From: Nematostella vectensis
Lineage: Eukaryota; Cnidaria; Anthozoa; Actiniaria; Edwardsiidae
Assembly (NCBI RefSeq): GCF_932526225.1
Contig: NC_064040.1
Coordinates: 2,361,501 to 2,425,500 of the forward strand
Direction of reading: 5' to 3'
Length of the DNA stretch: 64,000 bases
Shown here: positions 12,401 to 25,317 of the stretch, piece after piece
Layout of the letters: every line of letters starts with the position of its first letter
How positions within the stretch are numbered: the first letter of the stretch is position 1
Made by a program: the position numbers and the translations under genes
Notes under the pieces: generated by a model
The model's database searches: none
The model's input: the letters and a program-made list of their open reading frames with translations, nothing else
What the model was told of the DNA's origin: nothing

Positions 12401-15400
12401 TTATTTATAATAATTTTTACCCACTAACAGAAACCAACTTGACTGCAAAAAACTCACTGTAAAGCATAAGATATTAGGCATTTCTTTCATGTGGCTGTGA
12501 GGTTGACCTGTCAACATCTACAGGGGCCACACTCAACTCGGAATCATAGGGGTCCATAAAAGCAAGGTGTCGCAGAACCTTTTCCTGCCTTCCTTACTCT
12601 CCTTCACCAGGAACACCTGTGCAGCCGACACCCTTAGGTGGATGGGGTGCACAGGTGCTTTGGGTGTGGCCCTGAAGATGGCACAGTGACCACAAGATGT
12701 ACCAGAATGAAATTGTATATACTGTAAAAACATGTGAGTAGAAAACAGTCAATAGCCATGGAGTTTTCAGTGTGTTGTACATGTTATACATGTTTTAGGA
12801 TTTACCTAATTACTTACAGTATTTTTTTAAATAGAATTTTTTACTTGTATAATTTAGATGAGTAATACATACTTTTTATAGTATGTTGTAGAACTCGTCT
12901 CGTTCCTCCTAAATAACAATCAAAATTATGTTTGTTATTATCTTCGTGCAAAGGAACCTACAGTAGTTTTTTAATCAGATAATTGTTTTTCCTTCAACAC
13001 TCCCCTGTTATTTCAACAGCTCTCCCTTGAGTTTGCTTGTCTTAGAAATAGACCTTGTTTGATAAACAAAGACATGTTACCCACTTATTCAATAATAGGT
13101 AACAACTGCAATATTGTACTGTATGAAAAGAGTGCCCCTCCCCCTTCTAATGTTGACATCAGTAAATCTAGCAAGCTCATTTTGCTAGATGTATGATGTA
13201 TACCAGGCTTGTATCCTCCAGGTCCATTTCCATACTCCGTGAAGACTTCTGAAACCATCTTGGATGCCATTACGGAATTGACCCGGAGACCCGGAGAAAA
13301 ATTCACGAGGGGGAGGGCCAGTCAACACTCCTCTCCCCAAAGTCAGACGGTTGTTTGGATGGTCTGTTTTTTTTTTTTTTTTTTTTCTTATTTTTCCGAA
13401 AACTACGCAGGAGTGAGAGGGGTTAAGCACTACGAAAAAAAAAATTGAATAGAAAAAAAAAAAAAAAAAAGAAAAAGAAAAAAGGCCATTGGCATAGGAT
13501 CGAACCCGACCTGAAAAACAAAACGGAAACCATACATACGGATTACCCAATCGGTATGGCAGCACAAGGCTTTTACGGAAGGCTGTAAAGAACCCGAAGG
13601 CCCCAAGCACCGATATTTCCGGCGAATATGCTGTACAACACTCTTGCAAGGTATTCCGACCCGCGCATTAATGGGGAGGACAATAACCAGGATCCCAGGC
13701 CTGTAATACGGTTACGCCACGCACAGCTCGCTGAGATAGAGGATGAAAAAAATACAGGTCTATTTGGGCGTCTTGAGTCCCTTGGGGGCTCGCTATGTCG
13801 GCGCGTGGCATCGTAACGCACGGGCGCATTGTCTTTTATCGTGTACAGGACATCAAACAAGCGAAGAAAGAAAAACGTTTTTTTTTTTTGGGAACCGTTT
13901 TTTTATATCATGCAAAAAGCGAAAATAAATAGAAATAAATAAAGTGCGATTTGGCGATTCTGTTTTTCTTTGTAGAGCTTATTAAGCTATTCACCGGCCT
14001 AAATATTCATAAAAGAAAATAAAAAATGCAATGAAGGACGTAAGGGGGAGAGGTTTGTAAAATCGCATAGAATATCGACAAAATCCGCAATACTGTCTAC
14101 GCTGACTAAGTATAGCTGTATTTCACTTTAACCCTTTCACTCCTGGGTACTTTTGAGCAACATTGTAAGAAAAACAGACTGAAAACAGAAACCTCCCCCC
14201 CTATTTCAAGTCCAACACTACCAGTTAAGCTAAGCTACCGCTGACCCAAGACGGTATGCCTTGAAGTTTCCAACAATGTACTGCGGTGCCTTTTCTTTGT
14301 AGCGACGGCACTGCTACAGCCTGTTGCTTACAACAGTTTTGCTTGTAATTTGCTTAAAAATTACAGCTTTTTCACATCTGGAGAGTGCCTTAGGACATCA
14401 TGAAGTTTTTTTGGGCATAATTAATGCTGTGCTTATGGATGTTTGCACGCTGAGGTTGATTCAATGGGATAATTCCTTGTCTGGGCTTCACCAAGTGAGG
14501 AAGGAATTTTCTGGTGAATGGCCTCATAACTCTCCAATGTGGGCCATCTTTGCTACCCAACCTTATTCAAAAATTGTTTTCAGGCTTATTCTGGGTTCCT
14601 TGGACCTGGAAATGTTTTGTTTGGCTTCGGGGCAAAGAGACTTAAAAAAAAAACTGTTATGATTCTGGGGGAGGAGATTGCCCGCCTGTCTGTCAAGGTG
14701 TTTCCAAGACTCCCATGATGCAGTGCAGGCATGCAAAATAGGCTAACAATGGTGACTCGCTTCTAATGGAGGTTCTAGCATTGATTATTGTGACTGATTG
14801 CTGTAAAATGGGACCTGACGGAGCGCAATAAAGGTATCCATTGGTGACTTGATCTGTGTTTGCTTGTCTCTATTTGTAGTTCGGAATTTTGTGTCTTTTT
14901 TGGTAAGGAATGTTTCTAAGTTTAAGCATTTTATTACGAATTGGTCAGCAATTAAGGTTGATATTTTGACAAAAGAGTCGATTCTATTACATTGCTAAGA
15001 TGGGCTTTTGAAGGTCGTCTATGCCTTGGATGAATCTATGAGTATCCGGGTCTGGTGATGTTTAGTTTGCATTTTTGACGTTTTGGAGTTGGGCCTATAT
15101 TTTACAGGCGTCTCAGGGTGTTATGGCAATGAAAGACTTAAAGGGACAGCGTCATGGTACTGCGCATGTCAGTGTTTATTGTAGGCTTTTAATCGCCTAC
15201 AAATAGTTGAACTTTTTAAAAGCTGTCAATACCTTGTTAAAATAATATGCAATATTTTATTGAATGCAATATTTTATAGAAACTACGTTTATTGACAGTT
15301 TGTGGTCATTTTCTTTGAATTTAAGTCCCCCACATGTACCAAAAGCTCATAAGTCAGTATTAGAGTTTACTAAATTTCATTGTGTCAGGGTCAGAGAGCT

Positions 15401-18400
15401 ATTGAAAGCACTTACCATGGCACTGCCCCTTTGAATAGCTGTAAAAAAAAAAAAAAGGGAAGAGAAAATAGCTGGATGGGGTCTCTGTTGGTTTTGTTTT
15501 AGTTTTAGTTTTCTTTTATTATAATTTTTTCTGGGGTGGGGGAAGGGGGAATTCAGCTTAAAATTGCCTGTGGTCAATTCAACCAACTAAGCAACTAGTA
15601 CAAAAGATGTTGGTTTTGCAGTCTTTTATTCAATACTTTCAAGGTTATCATGCAATTCTGTAGTTTGACTGGAAATATATACTTTTTTTCTATTCATTTA
15701 CAGTTCTATATGTACAGTGTGACCATAGTCATGATTACAATTATTTATAATAATTTTTACCCACTAACAGAAACCAACTTGACTGCAAAAAACTCACTGT
15801 AAAGCATAAGATATTAGGCATTTCTTTCATGTGGCTGTGAGGTTGACCTGTCAACATCTACAGGGGCCACACTCAACTCGGAATCATAGGGGTCCATAAA
15901 AGCAAGGTGTCGCAGAACCTTTTCCTGCCTTCCTTACTCTCCTTCACCAGGAACACCTGTGCAGCCGACACCCTTAGGTGGATGGGGTGCACAGGTGCTT
16001 TGGGTGTGGCCCTGAAGATGGCACAGTGACCACAAGATGTACCAGAATGAAATTGTATATACTGTAAAAACATGTGAGTAGAAAACAGTCAATAGCCATG
16101 GAGTTTTCAGTGTGTTGTACATGTTATACATGTTTTAGGATTTACCTAATTACTTACAGTATTTTTTTAAATAGAATTTTTTACTTGTATAATTTAGATG
16201 AGTAATACATACTTTTTATAGTATGTTGTAGAACTCGTCTCGTTCCTCCTAAATAACAATCAAAATTATGTTTGTTATTATCTTCGTGCAAAGGAACCTA
16301 CAGTAGTTTTTTAATCAGATAATTGTTTTTCCTTCAACACTCCCCTGTTATTTCAACAGCTCTCCCTTGAGTTTGCTTGTCTTAGAAATAGACCTTGTTT
16401 GATAAACAAAGACATGTTACCCACTTATTCAATAATAGGTAACAACTGCAATATTGTACTGTATGAAAAGAGTGCCCCTCCCCCTTCTAATGTTGACATC
16501 AGTAAATCTAGCAAGCTCATTTTGCTAGATGTATGATGTATACCAGGCTTGTATCCTCCAGGTCCATTTCCATACTCCGTGAAGACTTCTGAAACCATCT
16601 TGGATGCCATTACGGAATTGACCCGGAGACCCGGAGAAAAATTCACGAGGGGGAGGGCCAGTCAACACTCCTCTCCCCAAAGTCAGACGGTTGTTTGGAT
16701 GGTCTGTTTTTTTTTTTTTTTTTTTTTCTTATTTTTCCGAAAACTACGCAGGAGTGAGAGGGGTTAAGCACTACGAAAAAAAAAATTGAATAGAAAAAAA
16801 AAAAAAAAAAGAAAAAGAAAAAAGGCCATTGGCATAGGATCGAACCCGACCTGAAAAACAAAACGGAAACCATACATACGGATTACCCAATCGGTATGGC
16901 AGCACAAGGCTTTTACGGAAGGCTGTAAAGAACCCGAAGGCCCCAAGCACCGATATTTCCGGCGAATATGCTGTACAACACTCTTGCAAGGTATTCCGAC
17001 CCGCGCATTAATGGGGAGGACAATAACCAGGATCCCAGGCCTGTAATACGGTTACGCCACGCACAGCTCGCTGAGATAGAGGATGAAAAAAATACAGGTC
17101 TATTTGGGCGTCTTGAGTCCCTTGGGGGCTCGCTATGTCGGCGCGTGGCATCGTAACGCACGGGCGCATTGTCTTTTATCGTGTACAGGACATCAAACAA
17201 GCGAAGAAAGAAAAACGTTTTTTTTTTTGGGAACCGTTTTTTTATATCATGCAAAAAGCGAAAATAAATAGAAATAAATAAAGTGCGATTTGGCGATTCT
17301 GTTTTTCTTTGTAGAGCTTATTAAGCTATTCACCGGCCTAAATATTCATAAAAGAAAATAAAAAATGCAATGAAGGACGTAAGGGGGAGAGGTTTGTAAA
17401 ATCGCATAGAATATCGACAAAATCCGCAATACTGTCTACGCTGACTAAGTATAGCTGTATTTCACTTTAACCCTTTCACTCCTGGGTACTTTTGAGCAAC
17501 ATTGTAAGAAAAACAGACTGAAAACAGAAACCTCCCCCCCTATTTCAAGTCCAACACTACCAGTTAAGCTAAGCTACCGCTGACCCAAGACGGTATGCCT
17601 TGAAGTTTCCAACAATGTACTGCGGTGCCTTTTCTTTGTAGCGACGGCACTGCTACAGCCTGTTGCTTACAACAGTTTTGCTTGTAATTTGCTTAAAAAT
17701 TACAGCTTTTTCACATCTGGAGAGTGCCTTAGGACATCATGAAGTTTTTTTGGGCATAATTAATGCTGTGCTTATGGATGTTTGCACGCTGAGGTTGATT
17801 CAATGGGATAATTCCTTGTCTGGGCTTCACCAAGTGAGGAAGGAATTTTCTGGTGAATGGCCTCATAACTCTCCAATGTGGGCCATCTTTGCTACCCAAC
17901 CTTATTCAAAAATTGTTTTCAGGCTTATTCTGGGTTCCTTGGACCTGGAAATGTTTTGTTTGGCTTCGGGGCAAAGAGACTTAAAAAAAAAACTGTTATG
18001 ATTCTGGGGGAGGAGATTGCCCGCCTGTCTGTCAAGGTGTTTCCAAGACTCCCATGATGCAGTGCAGGCATGCAAAATAGGCTAACAATGGTGACTCGCT
18101 TCTAATGGAGGTTCTAGCATTGATTATTGTGACTGATTGCTGTAAAATGGGACCTGACGGAGCGCAATAAAGGTATCCATTGGTGACTTGATCTGTGTTT
18201 GCTTGTCTCTATTTGTAGTTCGGAATTTTGTGTCTTTTTTGGTAAGGAATGTTTCTAAGTTTAAGCATTTTATTACGAATTGGTCAGCAATTAAGGTTGA
18301 TATTTTGACAAAAGAGTCGATTCTATTACATTGCTAAGATGGGCTTTTGAAGGTCGTCTATGCCTTGGATGAATCTATGAGTATCCGGGTCTGGTGATGT

Positions 18401-20020
18401 TTAGTTTGCATTTTTGACGTTTTGGAGTTGGGCCTATATTTTACAGCGTCTCAGGGTGTTATGGCAATGAAAGACTTAAAGGGACAGCGTCATGGTACTG
18501 CGCATGTCAGTGTTTATTGTAGGCTTTTAATCGCCTACAAATAGTTGAACTTTTTAAAAGCTGTCAATACCTTGTTAAAATAATATGCAATATTTTATTG
18601 AATGCAATATTTTATAGAAACTACGTTTATTGACAGTTTGTGGTCATTTTCTTTGAATTTAAGTCCCCCACATGTACCAAAAGCTCATAAGTCAGTATTA
18701 GAGTTTACTAAATTTCATTGTATCAGGGTCAGAGAGCTATTGAAAGCACTTACCATGGCACTGCCCCTTTGAATAGCTGTAAAAAAAAAAAAAAAGGGAA
18801 GAGAAAATAGCTGGATGGGGTCTCTGTTGGTTTTGTTTTAGTTTTAGTTTTCTTTTATTATAATTTTTTCTGGGGTGGGGGAAGGGGGAATTCAGCTTAA
18901 AATTGCCTGTGGTCAATTCAACCAACTAAGCAACTAGTACAAAAGATGTTGGTTTTGCAGTCTTTTATTCAATACTTTCAAGGTTATCATGCAATTCTGT
19001 AGTTTGACTGGAAATATATACTTTTTTTCTATTCATTTACAGTTCTATATGTACAGTGTGACCATAGTCATGATTACAATTATTTATAATAATTTTTACC
19101 CACTAACAGAAACCAACTTGACTGCAAAAAACTCACTGTAAAGCATAAGATATTAGGCATTTCTTTCATGTGGCTGTGAGGTTGACCTGTCAACATCTAC
19201 AGGGGCCACACTCAACTCGGAATCATAGGGGTCCATAAAAGCAAGGTGTCGCAGAACCTTTTCCTGCCTTCCTTACTCTCCTTCACCAGGAACACCTGTG
19301 CAGCCGACACCCTTAGGTGGATGGGGTGCACAGGTGCTTTGGGTGTGGCCCTGAAGATGGCACAGTGACCACAAGATGTACCAGAATGAAATTGTATATA
19401 CTGTAAAAACATGTGAGTAGAAAACAGTCAATAGCCATGGAGTTTTCAGTGTGTTGTACATGTTATACATGTTTTAGGATTTACCTAATTACTTACAGTA
19501 TTTTTTTAAATAGAATTTTTTACTTGTATAATTTAGATGAGTAATACATACTTTTTATAGTATGTTGTAGAACTCGTCTCGTTCCTCCTAAATAACAATC
19601 AAAATTATGTTTGTTATTATCTTCGTGCAAAGGAACCTACAGTAGTTTTTTAATCAGATAATTGTTTTTCCTTCAACACTCCCCTGTTATTTCAACAGCT
19701 CTCCCTTGAGTTTGCTTGTCTTAGAAATAGACCTTGTTTGATAAACAAAGACATGTTACCCACTTATTCAATAATAGGTAACAACTGCAATATTGTACTG
19801 TATGAAAAGAGTGCCCCTCCCCCTTCTAATGTTGACATCAGTAAATCTAGCAAGCTCATTTTGCTAGATGTATGATGTATACCAGGCTTGTATCCTCCAG
19901 GTCCATTTCCATACTCCGTGAAGACTTCTGAAACCATCTTGGATGCCATTACGGAATTGACCCGGAGACCCGGAGAAAAATTCACGAGGGGGAGGGCCAG
20001 TCAACACTCCTCTCCCCAAA

Positions 20021-22786
20021 GTCAGACGGTTGTTTGGATGGTCTGTTTTTTTTTTTTTTTTTCTTATTTTTCCGAAAACTACGCAGGAGTGAGAGGGGTT
20101 AAGCACTACGAAAAAAAAAATTGAATAGAAAAAAAAAAAAAAAAAGAAAAAGAAAAAAGGCCATTGGCATAGGATCGAACCCGACCTGAAAAACAAAACG
20201 GAAACCATACATACGGATTACCCAATCGGTATGGCAGCACAAGGCTTTTACGGAAGGCTGTAAAGAACCCGAAGGCCCCAAGCACCGATATTTCCGGCGA
20301 ATATGCTGTACAACACTCTTGCAAGGTATTCCGACCCGCGCATTAATGGGGAGGACAATAACCAGGATCCCAGGCCTGTAATACGGTTACGCCACGCACA
20401 GCTCGCTGAGATAGAGGATGAAAAAAATACAGGTCTATTTGGGCGTCTTGAGTCCCTTGGGGGCTCGCTATGTCGGCGCGTGGCATCGTAACGCACGGGC
20501 GCATTGTCTTTTATCGTGTACAGGACATCAAACAAGCGAAGAAAGAAAAACGTTTTTTTTTTTGGGAACCGTTTTTTTATATCATGCAAAAAGCGAAAAT
20601 AAATAGAAATAAATAAAGTGCGATTTGGCGATTCTGTTTTTCTTTGTAGAGCTTATTAAGCTATTCACCGGCCTAAATATTCATAAAAGAAAATAAAAAA
20701 TGCAATGAAGGACGTAAGGGGGAGAGGTTTGTAAAATCGCATAGAATATCGACAAAATCCGCAATACTGTCTACGCTGACTAAGTATAGCTGTATTTCAC
20801 TTTAACCCTTTCACTCCTGGGTACTTTTGAGCAACATTGTAAGAAAAACAGACTGAAAACAGAAACCTTCCCCCCCCCCCCCCGTATTTCAAGTCCAACA
20901 CTACCAGTTAAGCTAAGCTACCGCTGACTGAAAATTGTTTTCAGGCTTATTCTGGGTTCCTTGGACCTGAAAATGTTTTGTTTGCCTTCGGGGCAAAGAG
21001 ACTTATATAAAAATTGTTATGATTCTGGAGGAAGAGTTTGCCTGCCTGTCTGTCAAAATGTTTCCAAGACTCCCATGATGCAGTGCAGGCATGCAAAATA
21101 GGCTAAGAATGGTGACTCGCTTCTAATGGAGGTTCTAGCATTGATTATTGTGACTGATTGCTGTAAAATGGGACCTGTCGGAGCGCAATAAAGGTATCTA
21201 TTTGTGACTTGATCTGTGTTTGCTTGTCTCTATTTGTAGTTCGGAATTTTGTGTCTTTTTTGGTAAGAAATGTTTCTAAGTTTAAGCATTTTATTACGAA
21301 TTGGTCAGCAATTAAGATTGATATTTTGACAAAAGAGTCAATTCTATTACATTGCTTGGATGCGCTTTTGAAGGTCGTCTATGCCTTGGATGAATCTATG
21401 AGTATCCGGGTCTGGTGATGTTTAGTTTGCATTTTTGACGTTCTGGAGTTGGGCCTATATTTTACAGGCGTCTCAGGGCGTTATGTCAATGAAAGACTTA
21501 AAGGGACAGAGTCATGGTACTGCGCATGTCAGTGTTTATTGTAGGCTTTTAATCGCCTACAAATAGTTGAACTTTTTAAAAGCTGTCAATACCTTGTTAA
21601 AATAATATGCAATATTTTATTGAAAGCAATATTTTATAGAAACTATGTTTATTGACAGTTTGTGGTCATTTTCTTTGAATTTAAGTCCCCCACATGTACC
21701 AAAAGCTCATAAGTCAATATTAGAGTTTACTAAATTTTATTGTGACAGGGTCAGAGAGCTATTGAAAGCACTTACCATGGCACTGCCCCTTTAAATAGCT
21801 GTAAAAAAAAAAAAGAAAAGAAAATACCTGGAGGGGGTCTCTGTTGGTTTTGTTTTAGTTTTAGTTTTCTTTTATTATTATTTTTTTCTGGGGTGGGGGG
21901 TGGGGGAAAGAGGAATTCAGCTTAAAATTGCCCGTGGTCAATTCAACCAACTAAGCAACCAGTACAAAAGATGTTAGTTTTGCAGTCTTTTATTCAATAC
22001 TTTCAATGTTATCATGCAATTCTGTAGTTTGACTGGAAATATATATATATTTTTTCTATTCATTTACAGTTCTATATGTACAGTGTGACCATAGTCATGA
22101 TTACAATTATTTATATTAATTTTTACCTACTAGCAGAAACCAACTTGACTGCAAAACACTCACTGTAAAGCATTAGATATTAGGCATTTCTTTCATGTGG
22201 CTTTGAGGTTGACCTGTCAACATCTACAGGGCCCACACTCAACTCGGAATCATAGGGGTCCATAAAAGCAAGGTGTCGCAGAACCTTTTCCTGCCTTCCT
22301 TACCCTCCTTCATCAGGAACACCTGTGCGGCGACACCCTTAGGTGGATGGGGTGCACAGGTGCTTTGGGTGTGGCCCTGAAGATGGCACAGTGACCACAA
22401 GATGTACCAGAATGAAATTGTATATACTTTTAAAACATGTGAGTAGAAAACATTCAATAGCCATGGAGTTTTTAGTGTGTTGTACATGTTATACATGTTT
22501 TAGGATTTACCTAATTACTAACAGTATTTTTTTTTAAATATAATTTTTTACTTGTATAATTTAGATGAGTAATACATACTTTTCATAGTATGTTGTAGAA
22601 CTCGTCTCGTTCCTCCTAAATAACAATCAAAATTATGTTTGTTTCTATCTTGGTGCAATGGAATCCACAGTAGTTTTTTAATCAGATAATTGTTTTTCCT
22701 TCAACACTCATCTGTTATTTCAACAGCTCTCCCTTGAGTTTGGTTGTCTCAGAAATAGACCTTGTTTGATAAACAAAGACATATTA
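20021..22786. repeat. Diverged, truncated terminal copy of the 3.33-kb unit
   Basis: The first 850 bases match the other copies almost perfectly. At a C14 run (20870-20883) the sequence switches to a version with several percent substitutions. It also lacks about 320 bp: the segment between the ccgctgac motif and the aaattgttttcagg motif is missing. Homology stops near 22786 after aaacaaagacat, so the unit's terminal 250 bp, including the inverted MITE, are absent. This looks like an older copy at the edge of the array. Confidence 0.9.
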
Positions 22787-23334
22787 ATAGGGTGCTTTTT
22801 AACAGTAAATCCTTTGTTTTTTTCATTCCCATTCACATAAATACAACGCGAAGAATGAGGAAATATAGAAAGTATCCAAAGATAGCTCGGACTTACTTGA
22901 CCTTTCCTATAAAGTATAAGAAAAGATAACTTAATTTAATGTTGAAGGTGGAGCGACTTTAATAAAATTTCAATAATAAAATACCTCATATATTTTGAAA
23001 TGGTTAGAGCTAAAGAAATATATAACATCGCATCACTGCCTACCTCAATTTGCGCATACCCTTGAAGGAGGCCTTCGTGTTTTGTACCAAAACTCATCTA
23101 AAAATACATCATCCTCATAAAAATGCACGCTTACTAAATTTGCATAACTTTTTTCTTTGGAAAAAAGGAAGTAAAATTACAATTCAACACAAAACCCGAC
23201 ACAGTTTAATGAAATTTAACTTTAAAAATGTATGGAGGTCTTGCATTAAAACCGAGCGCGTTAAACAGCAGTCTCTGGTAAAAAAATACTGCGCAGTATA
23301 CAACACGAAAAAATATAAAATAAACAATATCTCG
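22787..23334. other. AT-rich spacer
   Basis: The stretch lies between the end of satellite homology and the next TIR element. An open frame crosses it but has no ATG start and lysine-rich, low-complexity content, so it is not called. Nothing else is recognisable. Confidence 0.5.
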
Positions 23335-24368
23335 AGGGTGTGTTCATTATTTATTGCCGAGGGGGGAGGGGGGGTCGTCAAAAAAGTTTCATCCCTTAAA
23401 AGTAGGAAACTTTTTTATTTATTGTTATTGAAATGAGTAATCAAAACGCAAGAAGCTGTTTCCTAGCGTTGCTAATTACATATTTAGGCTACATTTACTG
23501 CTGTTGAGCCGTGAAAGCTTTCCCACAAATGACAAATTCAACAATATTTATTACTCGGTAGCAGTTCATTTAAGCTTGACCTATAGGATCAATAAAAATT
23601 AAAAAAACTGAAATATATGCATTTGTTAAATATACTAGGATACAATACACCAAAAACTGGAAATCGACTATGCAGAGTCGATTTCCAGTTTTTGGTGTAT
23701 TGTATACATTGTTCTGGTACTAAATCGCGACAGTTTGGGCTTTTTGATTTTATAAAATATACTAGGAATATAGTAAGGCAGGTTATTAGATAATGTCAAT
23801 ATGTAACAAGTCTGACACGGATACCTTTGCTTTGAACACCCCCGCGAGTACCAGATCTGGGAGGTCTATCAGATATGGACTAGTGATATGGCATGCAAAG
23901 ATGCAGAGTCTGCCCTGAAGAAGTCTTCTTAAAGACGAAAATTTGGCAGAGTCGATTTCCAGTTTTTGGTGTATTGTATTCATTGTTCTGGTACGAGATC
24001 GCGACAGTTTGGGCTTTTTGACTCTATTCAAAAATGGATATAGGTATAGATACATACTCATCACTGTTTCAAAACGCCACAGGGCCACATTTGACTTATT
24101 ACAGTAAGAAATACTATTTCTTGGTTGTTTTTTAATTAATGCATGATTTGTTTATATGTATCTATATTTCGTGTTATAAATGCAGTTTTGTGGATTTTTA
24201 AAGAGAAGGAGGGGGGTGGGGTCCAAAAAGTTTTTGGGTTTCTCCTGTGGGAGTCAACAAAATTTTGATGTTTGAAAAGGGGGGGGGGGGGTTGTACAGA
24301 AAACTCAAGTGGAGTGGTGCTGAATACCGACCCCATCCCCCCTCGGCCATAAATAATGCACACTCCCT
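23335..24368. mobile_element. About 1-kb TIR element (non-autonomous)
   Basis: The left end reads AGGGTGTGTTCATTATTTAT and the right end, reverse complemented, reads AGGGAGTGTGCATTATTTAT. Both continue into gccgagggggg, so the terminal inverted repeats are about 30 bp with few mismatches. The interior holds a perfect hairpin (23640-23705) and a direct repeat of about 75 bp (23674-23750 and 23947-24022), but no transposase frame. A clear target-site duplication is not visible. It ends four bases beyond the stop codon of the minus-strand ORF that follows. Confidence 0.7.
23640..23705. repeat. Perfect 30-bp inverted repeat with 6-base loop
   Basis: The left arm 23640-23669 and right arm 23676-23705 are exact reverse complements, separated by atgcag. 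Part of the right arm and its flank is repeated directly at 23947-24022, and a further copy of the arm (acaccaaaaactgga) occurs near 27301. The arms therefore come from a dispersed repeat joined to an inverted copy of itself. Confidence 0.9.
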
Positions 24369-24372
24369 AACT

Positions 24373-25317
24373 TCAGTCAATAGTCACTGAAGGCAGAAAT
24401 ATATCTAATTTCAATTTCTTCGTTGTGATTAATTCATTGTCTTTCCATTCGACATTACATCTGTTTTCTTTGCATCTGTTTCCTTTTGGCTTCTCATTAG
24501 GACTCCCAGATTTATCGTTACTGCTATGTAATTCGCTTTCCACTAGGATTTCATTTCCCTCTTGGTTTAATCTTGTTCTGTTTATTGAGGACTTTGTTTC
24601 TTTGTCATTAAGCTCCCTGGTGATATCATATTGGCAAATTGGCGAAGGAAATGTTGGGATAGTTGATTTATTCGCCTTCGAAAGAGAATCTCTCTCTTCG
24701 ACACTGCCTTGTCGATTTTGTCGGTTGTTATCAATGAACAGAATACTTTCCCTTAGCTCGTTTAGAGGAGTACTCTTTCTTGTTTTTATCTTTGAGCAAA
24801 CGGGCCGTCTTTCTTCTATCAATAGGCTACTACTAGGCAAAACCGTGATTGTTTTCGGGCCCTTGTGAGTTTTCGAGATTTTTTTCCTTTCTCCTTTAAT
24901 TTCCAGAGCTGCTTTAAATTGCGTTGCAGGTGTTGCAAGGCGATGCTTTCTCAACATATTCACAATTTGTTCAAGGTTATGCGTCCCTGAAGATTCGTGA
25001 ATTCTCCTGTTTGTAGCAGAACATGCAGCATGCCGCGATTCATAGCCCATTTGTGTTCCTTGTAACAATACAGAGCTGCCGCGAGTTGTCGTTTCCTTTG
25101 ACCCTTTGCTATTAACCAATGTTCTATTTTGTAAACCGTACTTCACACGAAATTTAGCCGGCGGGAAAAAACACAGAGTATCATGTGTTGATATGTGTGG
25201 CAGAGACTTGGCATCTTCCTTTTTTCCATGGCCCCTATCCCGCACGATATCGTAGTGTAAATGCGAGTCAATCCCATTCATATATGTTTTAAGTTTTTGC
25301 TTTCCGAGGCGAAACAT
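24373..25317 (-). CDS. Hypothetical single-exon protein, 314 aa
   Basis: The frame is open from an ATG at 25317 to a TGA at 24373-24375. I recognise no family. The product is hydrophilic, rich in Lys, Arg, Ser, Asn and Thr, with no signal peptide or membrane segment. A middle segment (residues 115-145) is the most helix-like, with leucines and LRKHR. The C-terminal half is low-complexity and charged, suggesting a disordered protein. In favour of it being real: 945 bp of open frame in AT-rich, transposon-laden DNA where other frames break often. Against: no homology that I can recall and no visible introns. A TIR transposon begins four bases after the stop codon, so any 3' UTR lies in that element. 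Confidence 0.4.
   Translation of the reverse strand: MFRLGKQKLKTYMNGIDSHLHYDIVRDRGHGKKEDAKSLPHISTHDTLCFFPPAKFRVKYGLQNRTLVNSKGSKETTTRGSSVLLQGTQMGYESRHAACSATNRRIHESSGTHNLEQIVNMLRKHRLATPATQFKAALEIKGERKKISKTHKGPKTITVLPSSSLLIEERRPVCSKIKTRKSTPLNELRESILFIDNNRQNRQGSVEERDSLSKANKSTIPTFPSPICQYDITRELNDKETKSSINRTRLNQEGNEILVESELHSSNDKSGSPNEKPKGNRCKENRCNVEWKDNELITTKKLKLDIFLPSVTID

Larger units (their letters stand above)
1..22786. repeat. 3.33-kb satellite tandem array (about 7 copies)
   Basis: A unit of 3333-3340 bp is repeated head to tail. Using the motif gtcagacggttgtttgg as phase marker, copies begin at 1, 3337, 6670, 10004, 13342, 16682 and 20021. The array enters from the left edge of the window. 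Copies 1 to 6 are nearly identical: differences are mostly lengths of A, T and C runs and rare substitutions, for example gttttaagg in copies 1-2 against gttttcagg in copies 3-6. The unit contains no convincing gene. Its longest open frames are about 113 codons on either strand; they recur only because the DNA recurs, and they change length with homopolymer runs. Two related MITEs lie inside the unit (separate entries). Confidence 0.97.

Noticed and set aside
13185..13649. 154-codon minus-strand frame across a unit border
   Set aside because: Created by one particular length of A/T runs; other copies break it.
23050..23436. 128-codon plus-strand frame
   Set aside because: No ATG start, AT-rich low-complexity composition, and it runs into a TIR element.
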